Made by a program: the position numbers and the translations under genes | Notes under the pieces: generated by a model | Databases searched by the model: none | Seen by the model: only the letters and a program-made list of their open reading frames with translations | Told to the model about the DNA's origin: nothing | Source: Clostridium carboxidivorans P7 | GTDB lineage: Bacteria; Bacillota; Clostridia; Clostridiales; Clostridiaceae | NCBI RefSeq assembly: GCF_001038625.1 | Contig: NZ_CP011803.1 | Coordinates: forward strand, 4,278,001 to 4,342,000 | DNA: 64,000 nucleotides | Direction: 5' to 3' | Shown: in pieces, positions 44,266 to 54,032 of the stretch | Layout: each line of letters begins with the position of its first letter | Numbering within the stretch: position 1 is the stretch's first letter

Positions 44266-45219
44266 CTACCTTCCTTCTCTTCTAACTTCCTCTGCTATTT
44301 TTTCTATTCTTCTAAGTCTATGGTTAACTCCTGATTTTCCTACTGGTGGATTTAACATTTCTCCTAATTCTTTTAAAGATTCATCAGGGTAATTTAATCT
44401 AAGTTCTGCAATTTCCCGTAAATTTTTAGGAAGCCTAGTAAGACCAATCTCTTTTTGAATAATCTTTATACTTTCAACCTGCCTTACAGCCGCATTAACT
44501 GTTTTACTCAAATTAGCGGTTTCACAATTTACTAGCCTGTTTACATTATTCCTCATTTCCTTCATTATTCTTACATTCTCTAACTCCAGAAGGGAGGAAT
44601 GAGCACTTATTATATTTAGTAAATCTACTATTTGTTCCCCTTCTTTAATGTAAACTATAAAACTGCTTTTTCTCTGTATTACTTTTGAATTTAATCCATA
44701 TTGATTTATAAGGGAACTTAAATCATCAGCATATTCATTATCGTGAGTAACAAATTCCAAATGATATGTTTTTTCAGGATTACTCACGCTTCCTCCTCCT
44801 AGAAAAGCTCCCCTTATATATGCTCTTTTGCAATTTTCATCTTCTAATATATCTTCAGGTATACTATAATCTAATGCAAATATATTTTCTCTTTCTTTTA
44901 GTAATCCTACTTCTTTTAAAAGGTCTTTTACACCCATTTCTTCTGTAATTAAAATCATATACACATTATTTTTTTTAAGCGAATTACTTTTCTTAACCAT
45001 TATTTTTGTATGAATACCAAAATGATCTTTTAATAGTTTAAATACAAACCTTGCAATAGCAGGATTCTCTGTAGTAACTTTGAAACTAAATTGTTTATTT
45101 CCACCAAGTAAGAGCGTACCACTAACCTTCATTATTGCAGATAATTCAGCTATTGCTTGTGATTTACTCATTTCTACATATCTACAAACTTCATTTTTTA
45201 CTTTCAATGAAAATGACAT
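44266..45219 (-). CDS. whiA: WhiA, DNA-binding protein of cell division/sporulation
   Basis: 317 residues, typical. The N-terminal half is a LAGLIDADG homing-endonuclease-like domain without catalytic function (AIAELSAIMKVSGTLLLGG, then AYIRGAFLGGGSVSNPEK). The C-terminal HTH shows LPKNLREIAELRLNYPDESLKELGEML (quoted in part: LREIAELRLNYPDESL) and NPPVGKSGVNHRLRRIEKIA. In Firmicutes WhiA affects division and chromosome segregation. It is 11 bases after yvcK in the conserved rapZ-yvcK-whiA cluster. Confidence 0.96.
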   Translation of the reverse strand: MSFSLKVKNEVCRYVEMSKSQAIAELSAIMKVSGTLLLGGNKQFSFKVTTENPAIARFVFKLLKDHFGIHTKIMVKKSNSLKKNNVYMILITEEMGVKDLLKEVGLLKERENIFALDYSIPEDILEDENCKRAYIRGAFLGGGSVSNPEKTYHLEFVTHDNEYADDLSSLINQYGLNSKVIQRKSSFIVYIKEGEQIVDLLNIISAHSSLLELENVRIMKEMRNNVNRLVNCETANLSKTVNAAVRQVESIKIIQKEIGLTRLPKNLREIAELRLNYPDESLKELGEMLNPPVGKSGVNHRLRRIEKIAEEVRREGR

Positions 45220-45229
45220 TTTTATTCTC

Positions 45230-46564
45230 CTATTTATTCTTATTTTGCTTTAATCTTTCTGATAAATAGAAATACTCAATAATTTTTCTTCTATCATATA
45301 GAAGTTTTTTCTCCATAATAGTTTCTATCAATATTGAAGCAAGTTTTTCAGAGTTGTGTCTTATAAGTCCATTTTTAATCCTTATAAAATCACCCTCTAT
45401 AACATTTACATTAAGTCTTTTTAATTCCTCAATGTTATCTATTTTAACTAGATGTGAAGTTTCTTCTTTGTACTTATCTTCCAATTCATCGTCTATCCTG
45501 CCTATATTTATAACAACATAATCTACTATTTCCCCGCCTGCATGCTTAAATATAGCTTTTATATGATCTTCAACACCAAAGCCATCTGTTTCTCCTCGCT
45601 GCGTCATTATATTTGATACATACAACTTTATAGCATTAGTTTTTTTAACAGCTTCAGCTATATCTTTAACTAGAAGATTGGGAATAACACTAGTATAAAG
45701 ACTTCCTGGCCCAAGTATTATTGCATCCGCTTCCATTATAGCATCTATAGCTTCTTTAAGTGGTTTTGCATTTTTAGGTTCTATAAATATTTTATCAATA
45801 GATGTATTTTGCTTTATAGCTTCATTAGGAATATTAGACTCACCTGCTACAATAGTCCCATTTTTCAATTTTGCTTTTAATATTACGTTATCTAAAGTAA
45901 CTGGCATAACCTTTCCCGTTACAGCAAGAACAGAGCTCATCTTATGAACAGCTTCTTCAAAATTGCTGGATATCCCATCCATAGCTGCTAAAAATAAGTT
46001 ACCAAAGCTCTGATTTTTTAATCTTCCATCTTTGAATCTATACTGAAGCAAATCTTCCATTAATGGCTCAGTATCTGCCAATGCAAGAATACAGTTTCTT
46101 ATGTCACCTGGAGGAAGCATTCCAAGATCTTCTCTTAAATCTCCAGATCCTCCTCCATCATCTGCTACTGTAACTATAGCCGTTATGTTAGAAGTATAAT
46201 ATTTTAAACCCCTAAGCATAGTAGATAAACCTGTTCCTCCACCTATAACTACAATTTTAGGTCCTTTTACTAATAATCTTTTTTCATATATAAGATTTTC
46301 AAGTTTTCTAGAATCTATGGATACATTCAAATACCCCTTATTTATTAATGCAATTACTGAGCGCATTCCCTGCATTATAGATACATATAAAACAAATACA
46401 CCTGATGCAATTAAAAATAAATAAAAGGATATATAATACATACTGTAAAGTCTTCTATTTACAAATTCCAGTACGCCAAATACAATAAATAATATTCCCA
46501 TACTTCCAAGCATAACCCATCTTTTAACCTTTATGCCTGGCCTAAGCCAATCTACTATTTTCAT
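45230..46564 (-). CDS. yvcK: YvcK/CofD-like gluconeogenesis factor with N-terminal membrane anchor
   Basis: 444 residues. The Rossmann-like core begins at about 103 with [20 protein letters not shown], and shows [14 protein letters not shown] and [16 protein letters not shown]. This is the UDP-sugar-binding YvcK core needed for growth on gluconeogenic carbon and for cell shape. The B. subtilis protein is about 317 residues. The extra ~100 N-terminal residues here hold two hydrophobic helices ([19 protein letters not shown] and [19 protein letters not shown]), so the core is probably tethered to the membrane. The ATG overlaps the rapZ stop by four bases (ATGA), implying coupling. Confidence 0.93.
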   Translation of the reverse strand: MKIVDWLRPGIKVKRWVMLGSMGILFIVFGVLEFVNRRLYSMYYISFYLFLIASGVFVLYVSIMQGMRSVIALINKGYLNVSIDSRKLENLIYEKRLLVKGPKIVVIGGGTGLSTMLRGLKYYTSNITAIVTVADDGGGSGDLREDLGMLPPGDIRNCILALADTEPLMEDLLQYRFKDGRLKNQSFGNLFLAAMDGISSNFEEAVHKMSSVLAVTGKVMPVTLDNVILKAKLKNGTIVAGESNIPNEAIKQNTSIDKIFIEPKNAKPLKEAIDAIMEADAIILGPGSLYTSVIPNLLVKDIAEAVKKTNAIKLYVSNIMTQRGETDGFGVEDHIKAIFKHAGGEIVDYVVINIGRIDDELEDKYKEETSHLVKIDNIEELKRLNVNVIEGDFIRIKNGLIRHNSEKLASILIETIMEKKLLYDRRKIIEYFYLSERLKQNKNK

Positions 46565-47445
46565 AGCTTTTTACCACCTTTGTTAACATCTTCTTCTATA
46601 TCTCTATGATCTATGTTAACTTTGTGTCCATCCTTTTTTAATTTTTCATAAATAGAATTAGCGATAGTCACAGATCTATGTCGTCCACCCGTACATCCAA
46701 TAGATACTATTAGTTGTCTTTTACCTTCTTTTAAATAATTTGGAATTAAGAACTCAAGCATATCTTCTAATTTATCTATGAAATTTCGAGTTTCTTTAAA
46801 ATTCATAACATAATCACTAACCGGCTTATCATTACCAGAGTATTTCTTTAACTCTGGTATATAATATGGGTTTGGCAGAAATCTTACATCAAATACCAAA
46901 TCAGAATCTACAGGTATACCATATTTAAAGCCAAATGAAAGCACTGTTATCATAAGCTGAGTTTCCAATTGACCTTCTTCCGCATATATCTCTGTAATTT
47001 TTTCTCTAAGTTCTCTTGTAGCGAGATTTGAAGTATCTATAATGTTATCAGCTCTATCCTTTACTTCTCTTAATCTGTTTCTTTCCATTGATATTCCATT
47101 TAATATTCTTCCATCAGGAGCTAAAGGATGTTTTCTTCTTGATTCTTTAAACCTTTTTATGAGTACTTCATCGGAAGCATCTAAAAATAAAATCTCATAT
47201 TTATATCCTTGCTCTTTTAGACATTTTAAACTTTGAAATAAATCATCAAAAAACTTTCCGCCTCTTATATCTATAACTAAAGCTATTCTATCTATTTTAC
47301 CATCAGTCTGGTAGCAAGCTTCTGCAAATTTAGGTATCAATGTAGGTGGAAGATTATCTACACAAAAATATCCTAAGTCTTCTAAATTCCTTATAGCTTG
47401 AGTTTTACCTGCACCTGACAGTCCTGTTACTATAACAAATCTCAT
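46561..47445 (-). CDS. rapZ: RNase adapter/nucleotide-binding protein RapZ (YvcJ)
   Basis: 294 residues from the ATG at 47443-47445 (GGAGGT in front); the longer frame to 47493 is not needed. It shows the P-loop [32 protein letters not shown], a Walker-B-like [29 protein letters not shown], and C-terminal [17 protein letters not shown]. In B. subtilis YvcJ hydrolyses nucleotides and influences competence. The RNA-adapter role is known from E. coli RapZ and need not apply here. It heads the rapZ-yvcK-whiA cluster. Confidence 0.95.
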   Translation of the reverse strand: MRFVIVTGLSGAGKTQAIRNLEDLGYFCVDNLPPTLIPKFAEACYQTDGKIDRIALVIDIRGGKFFDDLFQSLKCLKEQGYKYEILFLDASDEVLIKRFKESRRKHPLAPDGRILNGISMERNRLREVKDRADNIIDTSNLATRELREKITEIYAEEGQLETQLMITVLSFGFKYGIPVDSDLVFDVRFLPNPYYIPELKKYSGNDKPVSDYVMNFKETRNFIDKLEDMLEFLIPNYLKEGKRQLIVSIGCTGGRHRSVTIANSIYEKLKKDGHKVNIDHRDIEEDVNKGGKKL

Positions 47446-47555
47446 AGCTAAACCTCCAATAAGTAGTAAATTATATAAGTTAAATTTAACCATTACATAA
47501 GTGAATTTTTTCTTTATAATTATAACACAACAATTTTAAAGAAGGAATAGAATAT

Positions 47556-47602
47556 AAAATGGAGAATTTAACATAGATTTTACTGTTAAATTCCCCATTT
47601 TT
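47556..47602 (-). terminator. Terminator after murB
   Basis: AAAATGGAGAATTTAACA and TGTTAAATTCCCCATTTT form an 18-bp stem with one mismatch around a ten-base loop. It lies 17 bases past the murB stop and ends in TTTTATATT on the minus strand. Confidence 0.8.
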
Positions 47603-47618
47603 AAAATTAAATTAGCTT

Positions 47619-48536
47619 TTATTGTTCCTCGCCTAATATTCTAACTTCAGTTAAAAGTTCCACATCAAATTTTTCTTTAACTTTTTCTTGAACAATAGAT
47701 ATCAAATCCAAAATGTCTTTTGCTGTAGCATTTCCCTTGTTTATTATAAATCCAGAATGCTTTTTAGATACTTCTGCATCACCAACACTTACACCCTTTA
47801 ATCCACTATCCTCTATAAGTTTTGCAGCGAAATAACCTTCTGGTCTTTTAAATGTACTACCTGCTGAAGCATATTCTAATGGTTGCTTTTCACTTCTTCT
47901 TCTATTTAAATCATCTATTCTATCCTTTATTTTACTGCAATCCCCTTTATCTAGCTTAAGAGTTACTTCAAGTACTGTATATCCATACTTTAATATAGAA
48001 CTCCTTCTATATCCAAGTTCTAAAGCTTCTTTATCTAACTCTTTTATGTTTCCGTCTTTGTCTATAATTTTAGCACTTTCTATTACATTTACAATTTCAC
48101 CATTATATGCACCAGCATTCATAGCAGCTGCTCCACCAATACTTCCTGGGATGCCACATGCAAATTCAAAACCTGTTAAACAATTTTCCATTGCAGTGTC
48201 TGATAATTCTTTTAAAGTTACACCACTTTCAGCAATTATCCTGTCGCCTTCTACTCTTACTGCATCTAACTTGCAAAGCTTAATAACTACGCCTCTTATT
48301 CCACCATCTTTTACTAATAAATTTGATCCATTACCTACTATATAATATGGTATTTTTTCTTCCTTACAAAAGCCTATAACATCTACAACCTGTTTGAAAT
48401 TTTCAGGAGTAACAAGTATATCTACTGGTCCTCCTACTTTAAACGATGTATGATTTTTCATAGGTTCATCTATTTCTATATCTCTTGGATCTAATATTTT
48501 AGCTAAATTTGTACTAAAGTTTTTAAATTTATTCAT
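47619..48536 (-). CDS. murB: UDP-N-acetylenolpyruvoylglucosamine reductase
   Basis: 305 residues from the ATG at 48534-48536, with CAAGGAG in front; the frame open to 48605 includes the promoter and is not coding. The FAD domain has [14 protein letters not shown] and [19 protein letters not shown] (quoted in part: [13 protein letters not shown]), and the substrate region [20 protein letters not shown]. The catalytic Ser lies in [21 protein letters not shown], quoted in part as [11 protein letters not shown]. MurB uses NADPH to reduce the enolpyruvyl group, giving UDP-MurNAc for peptidoglycan. It has its own promoter at 48577-48605. Confidence 0.96.
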   Translation of the reverse strand: MNKFKNFSTNLAKILDPRDIEIDEPMKNHTSFKVGGPVDILVTPENFKQVVDVIGFCKEEKIPYYIVGNGSNLLVKDGGIRGVVIKLCKLDAVRVEGDRIIAESGVTLKELSDTAMENCLTGFEFACGIPGSIGGAAAMNAGAYNGEIVNVIESAKIIDKDGNIKELDKEALELGYRRSSILKYGYTVLEVTLKLDKGDCSKIKDRIDDLNRRRSEKQPLEYASAGSTFKRPEGYFAAKLIEDSGLKGVSVGDAEVSKKHSGFIINKGNATAKDILDLISIVQEKVKEKFDVELLTEVRILGEEQ

Positions 48537-48576
48537 TACATATTCTCCTTGAAAATTAAAATTATGTATCATATTT

Positions 48577-48605
48577 AGTATAATGTATGTATTAAGCTTA
48601 ATCAA
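48577..48605 (-). promoter_or_regulatory. Sigma-A promoter of murB, embedded in a hairpin
   Basis: TTGATT (48605-48600) and TATACT (48582-48577) are 17 bp apart on the minus strand, 41 bases before the murB ATG. The -35 lies inside the loop and arm of the inverted repeat at 48594-48624. Confidence 0.7.
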
Positions 48606-48624
48606 GATTTATCTGATTAAGCTT
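48594..48624. terminator. Hairpin after uvrC, overlapping the murB promoter
   Basis: AAGCTTAATC and GATTAAGCTT are perfect ten-base arms around an 11-base loop, 20 bases past the uvrC stop. No T run follows, so termination would be weak. It may instead serve as an operator. Confidence 0.55.
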
Positions 48625-48643
48625 ATAATTTTCTTTAAACATC

Positions 48644-50512
48644 TTACTTGTCATTACCTCTAAAGTACTCTATTATACTTTCTGCTGCCTTTCTATCAAT
48701 AGAAGGTACCTTTATAAGTTCTTCATATTTTGCAACCTTTATATTTTCTATACTTCCAAAACTTTTTAAAAGTTCCTTTCTTCTTTTTTCACCCACATTG
48801 GGTATATCCTCCAATATTGAATGCAAAATTCTTTTATTTCTTAAGCTCCTATGATATGTTATTGCAAACCTATGAACTTCATCTTGTATTCTAGTAACAA
48901 GCTTCATAACATTGGAATGTGAATCTATCAAAATTTCTTCATTATTGTATATAATTCCTCTTGTATTATGCTTATCATCTTTAACCATTCCACACACAGG
49001 TATATTTATATCAAATTTTTTTAATACTTCAAGTGCTATATTAACTTGACCTTTTCCTCCATCCATAAGGATTAAATCAGGGAATACACAAAACTTTCCT
49101 GCACTTAATTCTAATTTTGTTTTTTGTATTTTTTCTATTTCATCCAAGCCATGCTGAAATCTTCTGGTTAAAATTTCACGCATGCTTTCATAATCATTAG
49201 CACCCTTTACTGTATTTATCTTAAACCTTCTATAATCACTATTTTTAGGTCTTCCTTCTTCAAAAACTACCATAGTGCCTACCGAATCTACACCTTGAAT
49301 GTTTGATATATCATAAGCTTCTATTCTATGAGCAATATCCTCTAATCTTAGTATACTAGACAAATCTTTTAATGATTCATCATATAGCTTTCTATCCTGA
49401 ATAAATTTCAATTTAAAATTCTCTAAAGTCATTTTTGCATTCTTTTGTACTAAATTTAAGGTATCCTTCTTACTTCCTTTTTGAGGTATTTTCACATTTA
49501 CCTTAGATCCTCTTTTTATTGCTAACCACTGTTCCAATAATATTTGATCTTCTACTTCAGGAACATACATTGTTTTAGGTATATATGCAGTTCCTCCATA
49601 AAATCCTTTTATAAAATCAGCAATTATCTCTTCATTATTGGTACCTTCTGTATTTTCTATTATAAAATGCTCTCTTCCTGTTATTTTTCCATTCCTTAGA
49701 AAAAACACTTGAATACAGCTGTCCTTTTCATCACTATAAACATTAATAAAATCTTCATCTTCAAAATTTCCTGTTATTATTTTTTGTTTCTCTGTAATTT
49801 TTCTAACAGCCATAATTTTATCCCTTAATGCTGCTGCCTTTTCAAATTCTAAGTTTTCTGAAGCTTCTTCCATATCACTTGTTAATGAATTTATTATAAC
49901 TTTATCTTTACCAGATAATAATTCTATAATATTCCCCACCATTTTATTATATTCATTTTTAGTTATATGTCCACCACAAGGTGCTTTGCATAATCCAATA
50001 TGATAATTTAAACAAGGCCTTATCTTTTCACTACTCTCTTTTATCAATTTTCTACAAGTTCTAATAGGAAATATCTTCTTTAAAAATTCTATGGTTTCAT
50101 AGACTGCAGAAGAATCTGTATATGGTCCAAAGTACTTTCCACCATCTTTAGCTAAAATTCTAGTTACAAATATTCTTGGAAAGTCTTCATTAGTCGTAAT
50201 TTTTATAAAAGGATAATGCTTGTCATCTTTTAATAATATATTATACCTTGGTGTATACTTTTTTATTAGGTTGCACTCTAAAATTAAAGCTTCCATTTCA
50301 GAATCTGTAACTATATATTCAAATTCAGCAATATTCTTTACCATTGCCTTTACTTTTTCAGAATGGTTTCGTGAATTTTGAAAATACTGTTTTACTCTAT
50401 TCTTTAAAACTTTTGCTTTACCAACATATATTATTTCACCTAAGCTATTTTTCATTAAATACACACCTGGTTTATCTGGTAAAACCTTTAAATGGTATTC
50501 AAAATCAAACAC
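48644..50512 (-). CDS. uvrC: Excinuclease ABC subunit C
   Basis: 622 residues from a GTG with AGGAGTG seven bases upstream. The N-terminal GIY-YIG nuclease (KPGVYLMKNSLGEIIYVGKA) makes the 3' incision. The CLNYHIGLCKAPC cysteine motif and a UVR domain (EEASENLEFEKAAALRDK) that contacts UvrB follow. An RNase-H-like nuclease domain (IEAYDISNIQGVDSVGTMVVF, quoted in part: EAYDISNIQG; and LDGGKGQVN-like LMDGGKGQVNIAL) makes the 5' cut. A helix-hairpin-helix ends the protein (IPNVGEKRRKELLKSFGS). uvrA and uvrB are 5-10 kb away in the same direction. Confidence 0.97.
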   Translation of the reverse strand: MFDFEYHLKVLPDKPGVYLMKNSLGEIIYVGKAKVLKNRVKQYFQNSRNHSEKVKAMVKNIAEFEYIVTDSEMEALILECNLIKKYTPRYNILLKDDKHYPFIKITTNEDFPRIFVTRILAKDGGKYFGPYTDSSAVYETIEFLKKIFPIRTCRKLIKESSEKIRPCLNYHIGLCKAPCGGHITKNEYNKMVGNIIELLSGKDKVIINSLTSDMEEASENLEFEKAAALRDKIMAVRKITEKQKIITGNFEDEDFINVYSDEKDSCIQVFFLRNGKITGREHFIIENTEGTNNEEIIADFIKGFYGGTAYIPKTMYVPEVEDQILLEQWLAIKRGSKVNVKIPQKGSKKDTLNLVQKNAKMTLENFKLKFIQDRKLYDESLKDLSSILRLEDIAHRIEAYDISNIQGVDSVGTMVVFEEGRPKNSDYRRFKINTVKGANDYESMREILTRRFQHGLDEIEKIQKTKLELSAGKFCVFPDLILMDGGKGQVNIALEVLKKFDINIPVCGMVKDDKHNTRGIIYNNEEILIDSHSNVMKLVTRIQDEVHRFAITYHRSLRNKRILHSILEDIPNVGEKRRKELLKSFGSIENIKVAKYEELIKVPSIDRKAAESIIEYFRGNDK

Positions 50513-50558
50513 ATAATCACTCCTAAAATAGTTAAATATTACTTAACTTTTACAAAGG

Positions 50559-51167
50559 TCACTTCATAAAAATTTGTGGAAGTTTATATATTATAAATAT
50601 AAGTCCAAATATCATAAGTAATTCTTCTATAGAATTACCCATTTTAGAATTGGTTTTATAAGTAATGGGTAACTTTACTTTTTTGTTTCTAAAAGGATAT
50701 AAAAGTGGTACTCCTCTATTAGTTGCCATGTCACATAACAAATGCATACCATAACCTATCATAAAATAGTAAACAAGATAATGTATATTGTACATATTTC
50801 CTATATAACCTGCTATAAAAGAAAATATAATCATACCTGATAAACTATGGGTTAATCCATTCCTGTGAGATGACATAGCTATTACCATAAAGGAAACTCC
50901 TAATGCCTTGAATGCAGGTTGCTTTGTATATAAATAATCATACCATAAAATTATTATACCCAAACACATATACAAAGTAACTTTTGTTGCTTTATTTTTA
51001 AATGGTAATATATATTTATTTATTATACTTTTAGGATGGTCTATATCCGGCAAAACTGATGCCAAAATAACTACCATCATACCAATATAGTTAAATTTTC
51101 CCGGTAAACTATTATAAACTGATAAAAAAGTAACTACCCCAAGACCAGCATGAGTTTTCCCCTTCAT
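50559..51167 (-). CDS. YdjM-like membrane-bound metal-dependent hydrolase (DUF457)
   Basis: 202 residues with about five membrane helices. The family signature residues are present: H in GKTHAGLG near the start, LPDIDHPKS (~40), SSHRNGLTHSL (~100), and HLLCDMATNRGVPLLYPF (~140). These His and Asp residues probably bind a metal. E. coli YdjM is SOS-induced, but I see no LexA box (GAAC-N4-GTTC) here. The substrate is unknown. It lies between uvrC and a large palindromic repeat and appears to be transcribed alone. Confidence 0.88.
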   Translation of the reverse strand: MKGKTHAGLGVVTFLSVYNSLPGKFNYIGMMVVILASVLPDIDHPKSIINKYILPFKNKATKVTLYMCLGIIILWYDYLYTKQPAFKALGVSFMVIAMSSHRNGLTHSLSGMIIFSFIAGYIGNMYNIHYLVYYFMIGYGMHLLCDMATNRGVPLLYPFRNKKVKLPITYKTNSKMGNSIEELLMIFGLIFIIYKLPQIFMK

Positions 51168-51180
51168 ATTTTCTCCCTTT

Positions 51181-51218
51181 ATACCATAAAAGCAAATTTT
51201 TATATATTTTTATGGTAT
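51181..51218. repeat. Hairpin just upstream of the YdjM-like gene
   Basis: ATACCATAAAA and TTTTTATGGTAT form 11-base arms (one slip) around a 15-base AT-rich loop, directly before the ribosome site. Between here and 51369 I see only a TTTCCCGGGAAA palindrome at 51287-51298. Confidence 0.5.
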
Positions 51219-51369
51219 TTAAATAACCCCATTATTGACTATATTATATCATTAAAACAGTGATAATTTTACTTTTTACAACAAAATTTCCCGGGAAAAT
51301 ATGAAATTGAAGATTCATGTAGAACTCCGCTATTTGCACACAAAAAACTTACCTTTAAGTTAAATTTTT

Positions 51370-51627
51370 ACACAATATTTTTTTGAGAGGACATTTGACA
51401 ATTGACAGAGGACAGTGAAGGATGATTTTTCTCCGCTGCGCTGCTAAAAATCTTTAATCAAATTTCTGAAGACTCGTTTCGCTAAAGCGAAACATTGCTA
51501 GTTTATATAAATTTAAAGCTTATTTTGCTTTAGCAAAATAAGCTTTAAAAATAAATTAGTTTTCTGACGTAAGAAGGAAAACTCACCTTCATTGTCCTCT
51601 GTCAATTGTCCTTTGAAAAATTTGTGT
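51370..51627. mobile_element. 258-bp MITE-like element: ~40-bp terminal inverted repeats with nested hairpins
   Basis: The ends are inverted copies. The left reads ACACAA...GAGGACA...ATTGACAGAGGACAGTGAAGG, and the right, reversed, has the same ATTGACAGAGGACA then ATGAAGG. The left carries an extra ~8-base slip. Inside are three further inverted repeats: GATTTTT/AAAAATC (51424-51452), GTTTCGCT/AGCGAAAC (51476-51493), and a perfect 18-bp stem with a two-base loop (51512-51549). GCTAAAGC of the second can also pair with GCTTTAGC of the third. No reading frame or obvious target duplication is seen. It is either a non-autonomous mobile repeat or a structured RNA element. Confidence 0.75.
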
Positions 51628-51682
51628 CACATCATGCTTATATTATTCAGTTAACTTCACATATACTTAAGTGTTAATTAGT

Positions 51683-52582
51683 CTATATCTTATTTTCTAT
51701 AGCATTTACAATTTGGCTATCTACTATGTCAGCTATATTTAAAAGTATATCTTCTACCCCTTTAGGTTCAAACTTTCCAAACTCACCATGATGTGAAAGT
51801 ATAGAATAGCATATATCATCTAGTTCTTCTTCCGAAAGAACATTTCCTACTTCATTATTTATTTCTGATACATATGCTGCACCCATTACTATATGGTCTA
51901 ATTTTATAGGCTTCCTTTTTATTACACCATCATATTGATATTCCTTTATTTTCATAATATCGTGTATTACAGCTTTTAATATAAGCCTATCCTTATTCAT
52001 TACTTTACTTGCATCCATATAAAAAGGATTATCTATATAATTATTAAGCACACTTTCCATAGTTTTCATCACACCTACAGTGTGTATAAAAAGTCCGCCT
52101 CTTTTGTTACCATGAAATTTCTCTGCTGCAACACAATTCAAAAATGCATTCCATCTTTCCTCATTGTAGCCCATGGCTCCAGTAGCAGCTACAGCTATTT
52201 TCTTATACTTATCTTCTAATTTATTTATAGTTTTAATAAAGTATTCAATAAGTTCCTTAGGTACATCATAAAATGGCACAAAATCTGAATAATTTACATC
52301 TTCTTGAAGCACCTGTATTACAGGATTTTTTATTTGCATATTGCCATTAAAACTTCCTGCAAATCCTTTTACATGTACAATGCTTCCTTCTTCCATTGAA
52401 TTGTTTAACCTATCATAATGGTCCCATACTGGAAATGATATTGATCCTGTATTATCTTGCATTATCATGATTATATAAGGGCTTCCGTCCTTCTTATATC
52501 CTGTTCTTTTGTCATTTACCATGCCTAAAACTTCAATGGCATCTCCATTGTTTGCTTTAGCAATATCTTCAATTTTCAACAC
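51683..52582 (-). CDS. YhaM-like 3'-5' exonuclease (OB fold + HD domain)
   Basis: 299 residues from a GTG with AAAGGTGG upstream. Residues ~15-95 are an OB fold (VLGMVNDKRTGYKKDGSPY, ISFPVWDHYD, VHVKGFAGSFNGN). From ~150 a divergent HD phosphohydrolase domain follows: FHGNKRGGLFIHTVGVMKTM, then LKAVIHDIMKIKEY with the His-Asp pair, and ILSHHGEFGKFEP near the end. B. subtilis YhaM trims RNA and DNA 3' ends. It follows the PBP gene by 19 bases. The Asp-His metal residues appear intact. Confidence 0.88.
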   Translation of the reverse strand: MLKIEDIAKANNGDAIEVLGMVNDKRTGYKKDGSPYIIMIMQDNTGSISFPVWDHYDRLNNSMEEGSIVHVKGFAGSFNGNMQIKNPVIQVLQEDVNYSDFVPFYDVPKELIEYFIKTINKLEDKYKKIAVAATGAMGYNEERWNAFLNCVAAEKFHGNKRGGLFIHTVGVMKTMESVLNNYIDNPFYMDASKVMNKDRLILKAVIHDIMKIKEYQYDGVIKRKPIKLDHIVMGAAYVSEINNEVGNVLSEEELDDICYSILSHHGEFGKFEPKGVEDILLNIADIVDSQIVNAIENKI

Positions 52583-52601
52583 TAGGCACCACCTTTATAT
52601 T

Positions 52602-54029
52602 CTACTTTTTTAAGGCTGTTCTAATTACTTCTGATGCTATTCCAGCTGCAGCCTTACCACCTTGTCCTCCATCCTCTACAATTACTGCTACTGCTACCTG
52701 TGGATTATCATAAGGAGCAAACCCTATAAACCAAGAATGTGGCGTAGCATCTTTTCCATCAACTTGATGATCAGCCGTTCCAGTTTTACCACATACATCC
52801 ACCCCTTCAACGGATGCATTCCCACCAGTTCCTTCTTGTACAACAGATTTCATAAAATCTCTCATAGTGTTTGCAGTACTTGTAGATATAATTTGCCCTA
52901 ACGATTCTGGTTGTATTGACTTAACAAGTACCCCTTTACTTGTTTGTACTTCCTTTACCAATTGAGGTTTCATCATTATTCCGCCATTTGCTATAGTAGA
53001 TGAAACTAATGCCATTTGGAGCGGACTTGCTAAATCGCTGCTCTGTCCAATAGCAGTTTGAGCAATGCTTCCTTTTTCATAATTTTTAAAAGTAGGGAAC
53101 TTACTCTGCTCTACTGGTATTCCATCTGCTGGTATGTCTTTGTTAAAGTAAAACTTTTCTGCTGTTTCCTTTAACTTATCATTTCCAAGCTCTAATCCCA
53201 ATGTACCAAATACCACATTACTTGAGTGAACATAACCATTTTTAAAATCTATATTACCGAATGTTTCACCTTCAAAATTATGAAGAGAATATTTATCACT
53301 TATTCTCAACTCTCCATTGTCTTGAAATGTTCTATTTCTGACACCTGGCATATTCTCCAAGGCACTTACAGCTGTAACTGTTTTAAAAGTTGAACCTGGA
53401 GGATATAGTCCAGCTGTAGCCCTATTTAAAAGAGGTCTATTTTTATCAGTATTTATAGATTGCCATATTTCTTGTAAATTATTAGGATTAAACGATGGTT
53501 TTGAAACTATTGCCAAAACTTCTCCAGTTTTAGGATTTAGAGCTACTACAGCTCCTTTATTATCTCCTAAAAGGTCATAAGCTTTACTCTGAACATCATA
53601 ATCTAGGGTAGTTTTTAAGTTATCACCTATTTTTTCTTGTTCTTTACCTTTATTTTTTATCAAACTTTTAATATTGTCTTCAATATCAGTATCCATTAGC
53701 TCTTTATCATATTTTTTTTCCAAACCCGTAATACCATATTTTATATCTACATATCCTAATGCATGAGCAAAAATTTCTCCACCTGTGTACTCTCTCTTTT
53801 GGGTTTCCTGATTAACTCTAGAGCTTTTTGTTAAAGGTTTGCCGTTTCTATCATAAATAGTTCCTCTTAAAACTTCATTTCTCTTAACCCACAACCTTCT
53901 ATTATATGTGTTATTTACTATTTTAGGTCCTTCAACCATTTCAAAATAAGTTATATATGAAATTAATCCTATAAAACATATCAAGAAAATCATAAGAACT
54001 TTTTTTATGTTATTTGATATATCATTCAT
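52602..54029 (-). CDS. Class B penicillin-binding protein (FtsI/PbpA-like transpeptidase)
   Basis: 475 residues. One N-terminal membrane helix (~10-30) is followed by a dimerisation part with EVLRGTIYDRNGKPL. The transpeptidase has the active-site S-x-x-K in YPPGSTFKTVTAV (~220), SSN in YVHSSNVVFG, and CGKTGTADHQ (~415). It cross-links peptidoglycan outside the membrane, partnering the FtsW/RodA-type polymerase whose gene ends three bases upstream. Short length and no PASTA domains argue against SpoVD. Whether the pair serves division, elongation or sporulation is not clear from sequence. Confidence 0.92.
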   Translation of the reverse strand: MNDISNNIKKVLMIFLICFIGLISYITYFEMVEGPKIVNNTYNRRLWVKRNEVLRGTIYDRNGKPLTKSSRVNQETQKREYTGGEIFAHALGYVDIKYGITGLEKKYDKELMDTDIEDNIKSLIKNKGKEQEKIGDNLKTTLDYDVQSKAYDLLGDNKGAVVALNPKTGEVLAIVSKPSFNPNNLQEIWQSINTDKNRPLLNRATAGLYPPGSTFKTVTAVSALENMPGVRNRTFQDNGELRISDKYSLHNFEGETFGNIDFKNGYVHSSNVVFGTLGLELGNDKLKETAEKFYFNKDIPADGIPVEQSKFPTFKNYEKGSIAQTAIGQSSDLASPLQMALVSSTIANGGIMMKPQLVKEVQTSKGVLVKSIQPESLGQIISTSTANTMRDFMKSVVQEGTGGNASVEGVDVCGKTGTADHQVDGKDATPHSWFIGFAPYDNPQVAVAVIVEDGGQGGKAAAGIASEVIRTALKK

Positions 54030-54032
54030 AAT

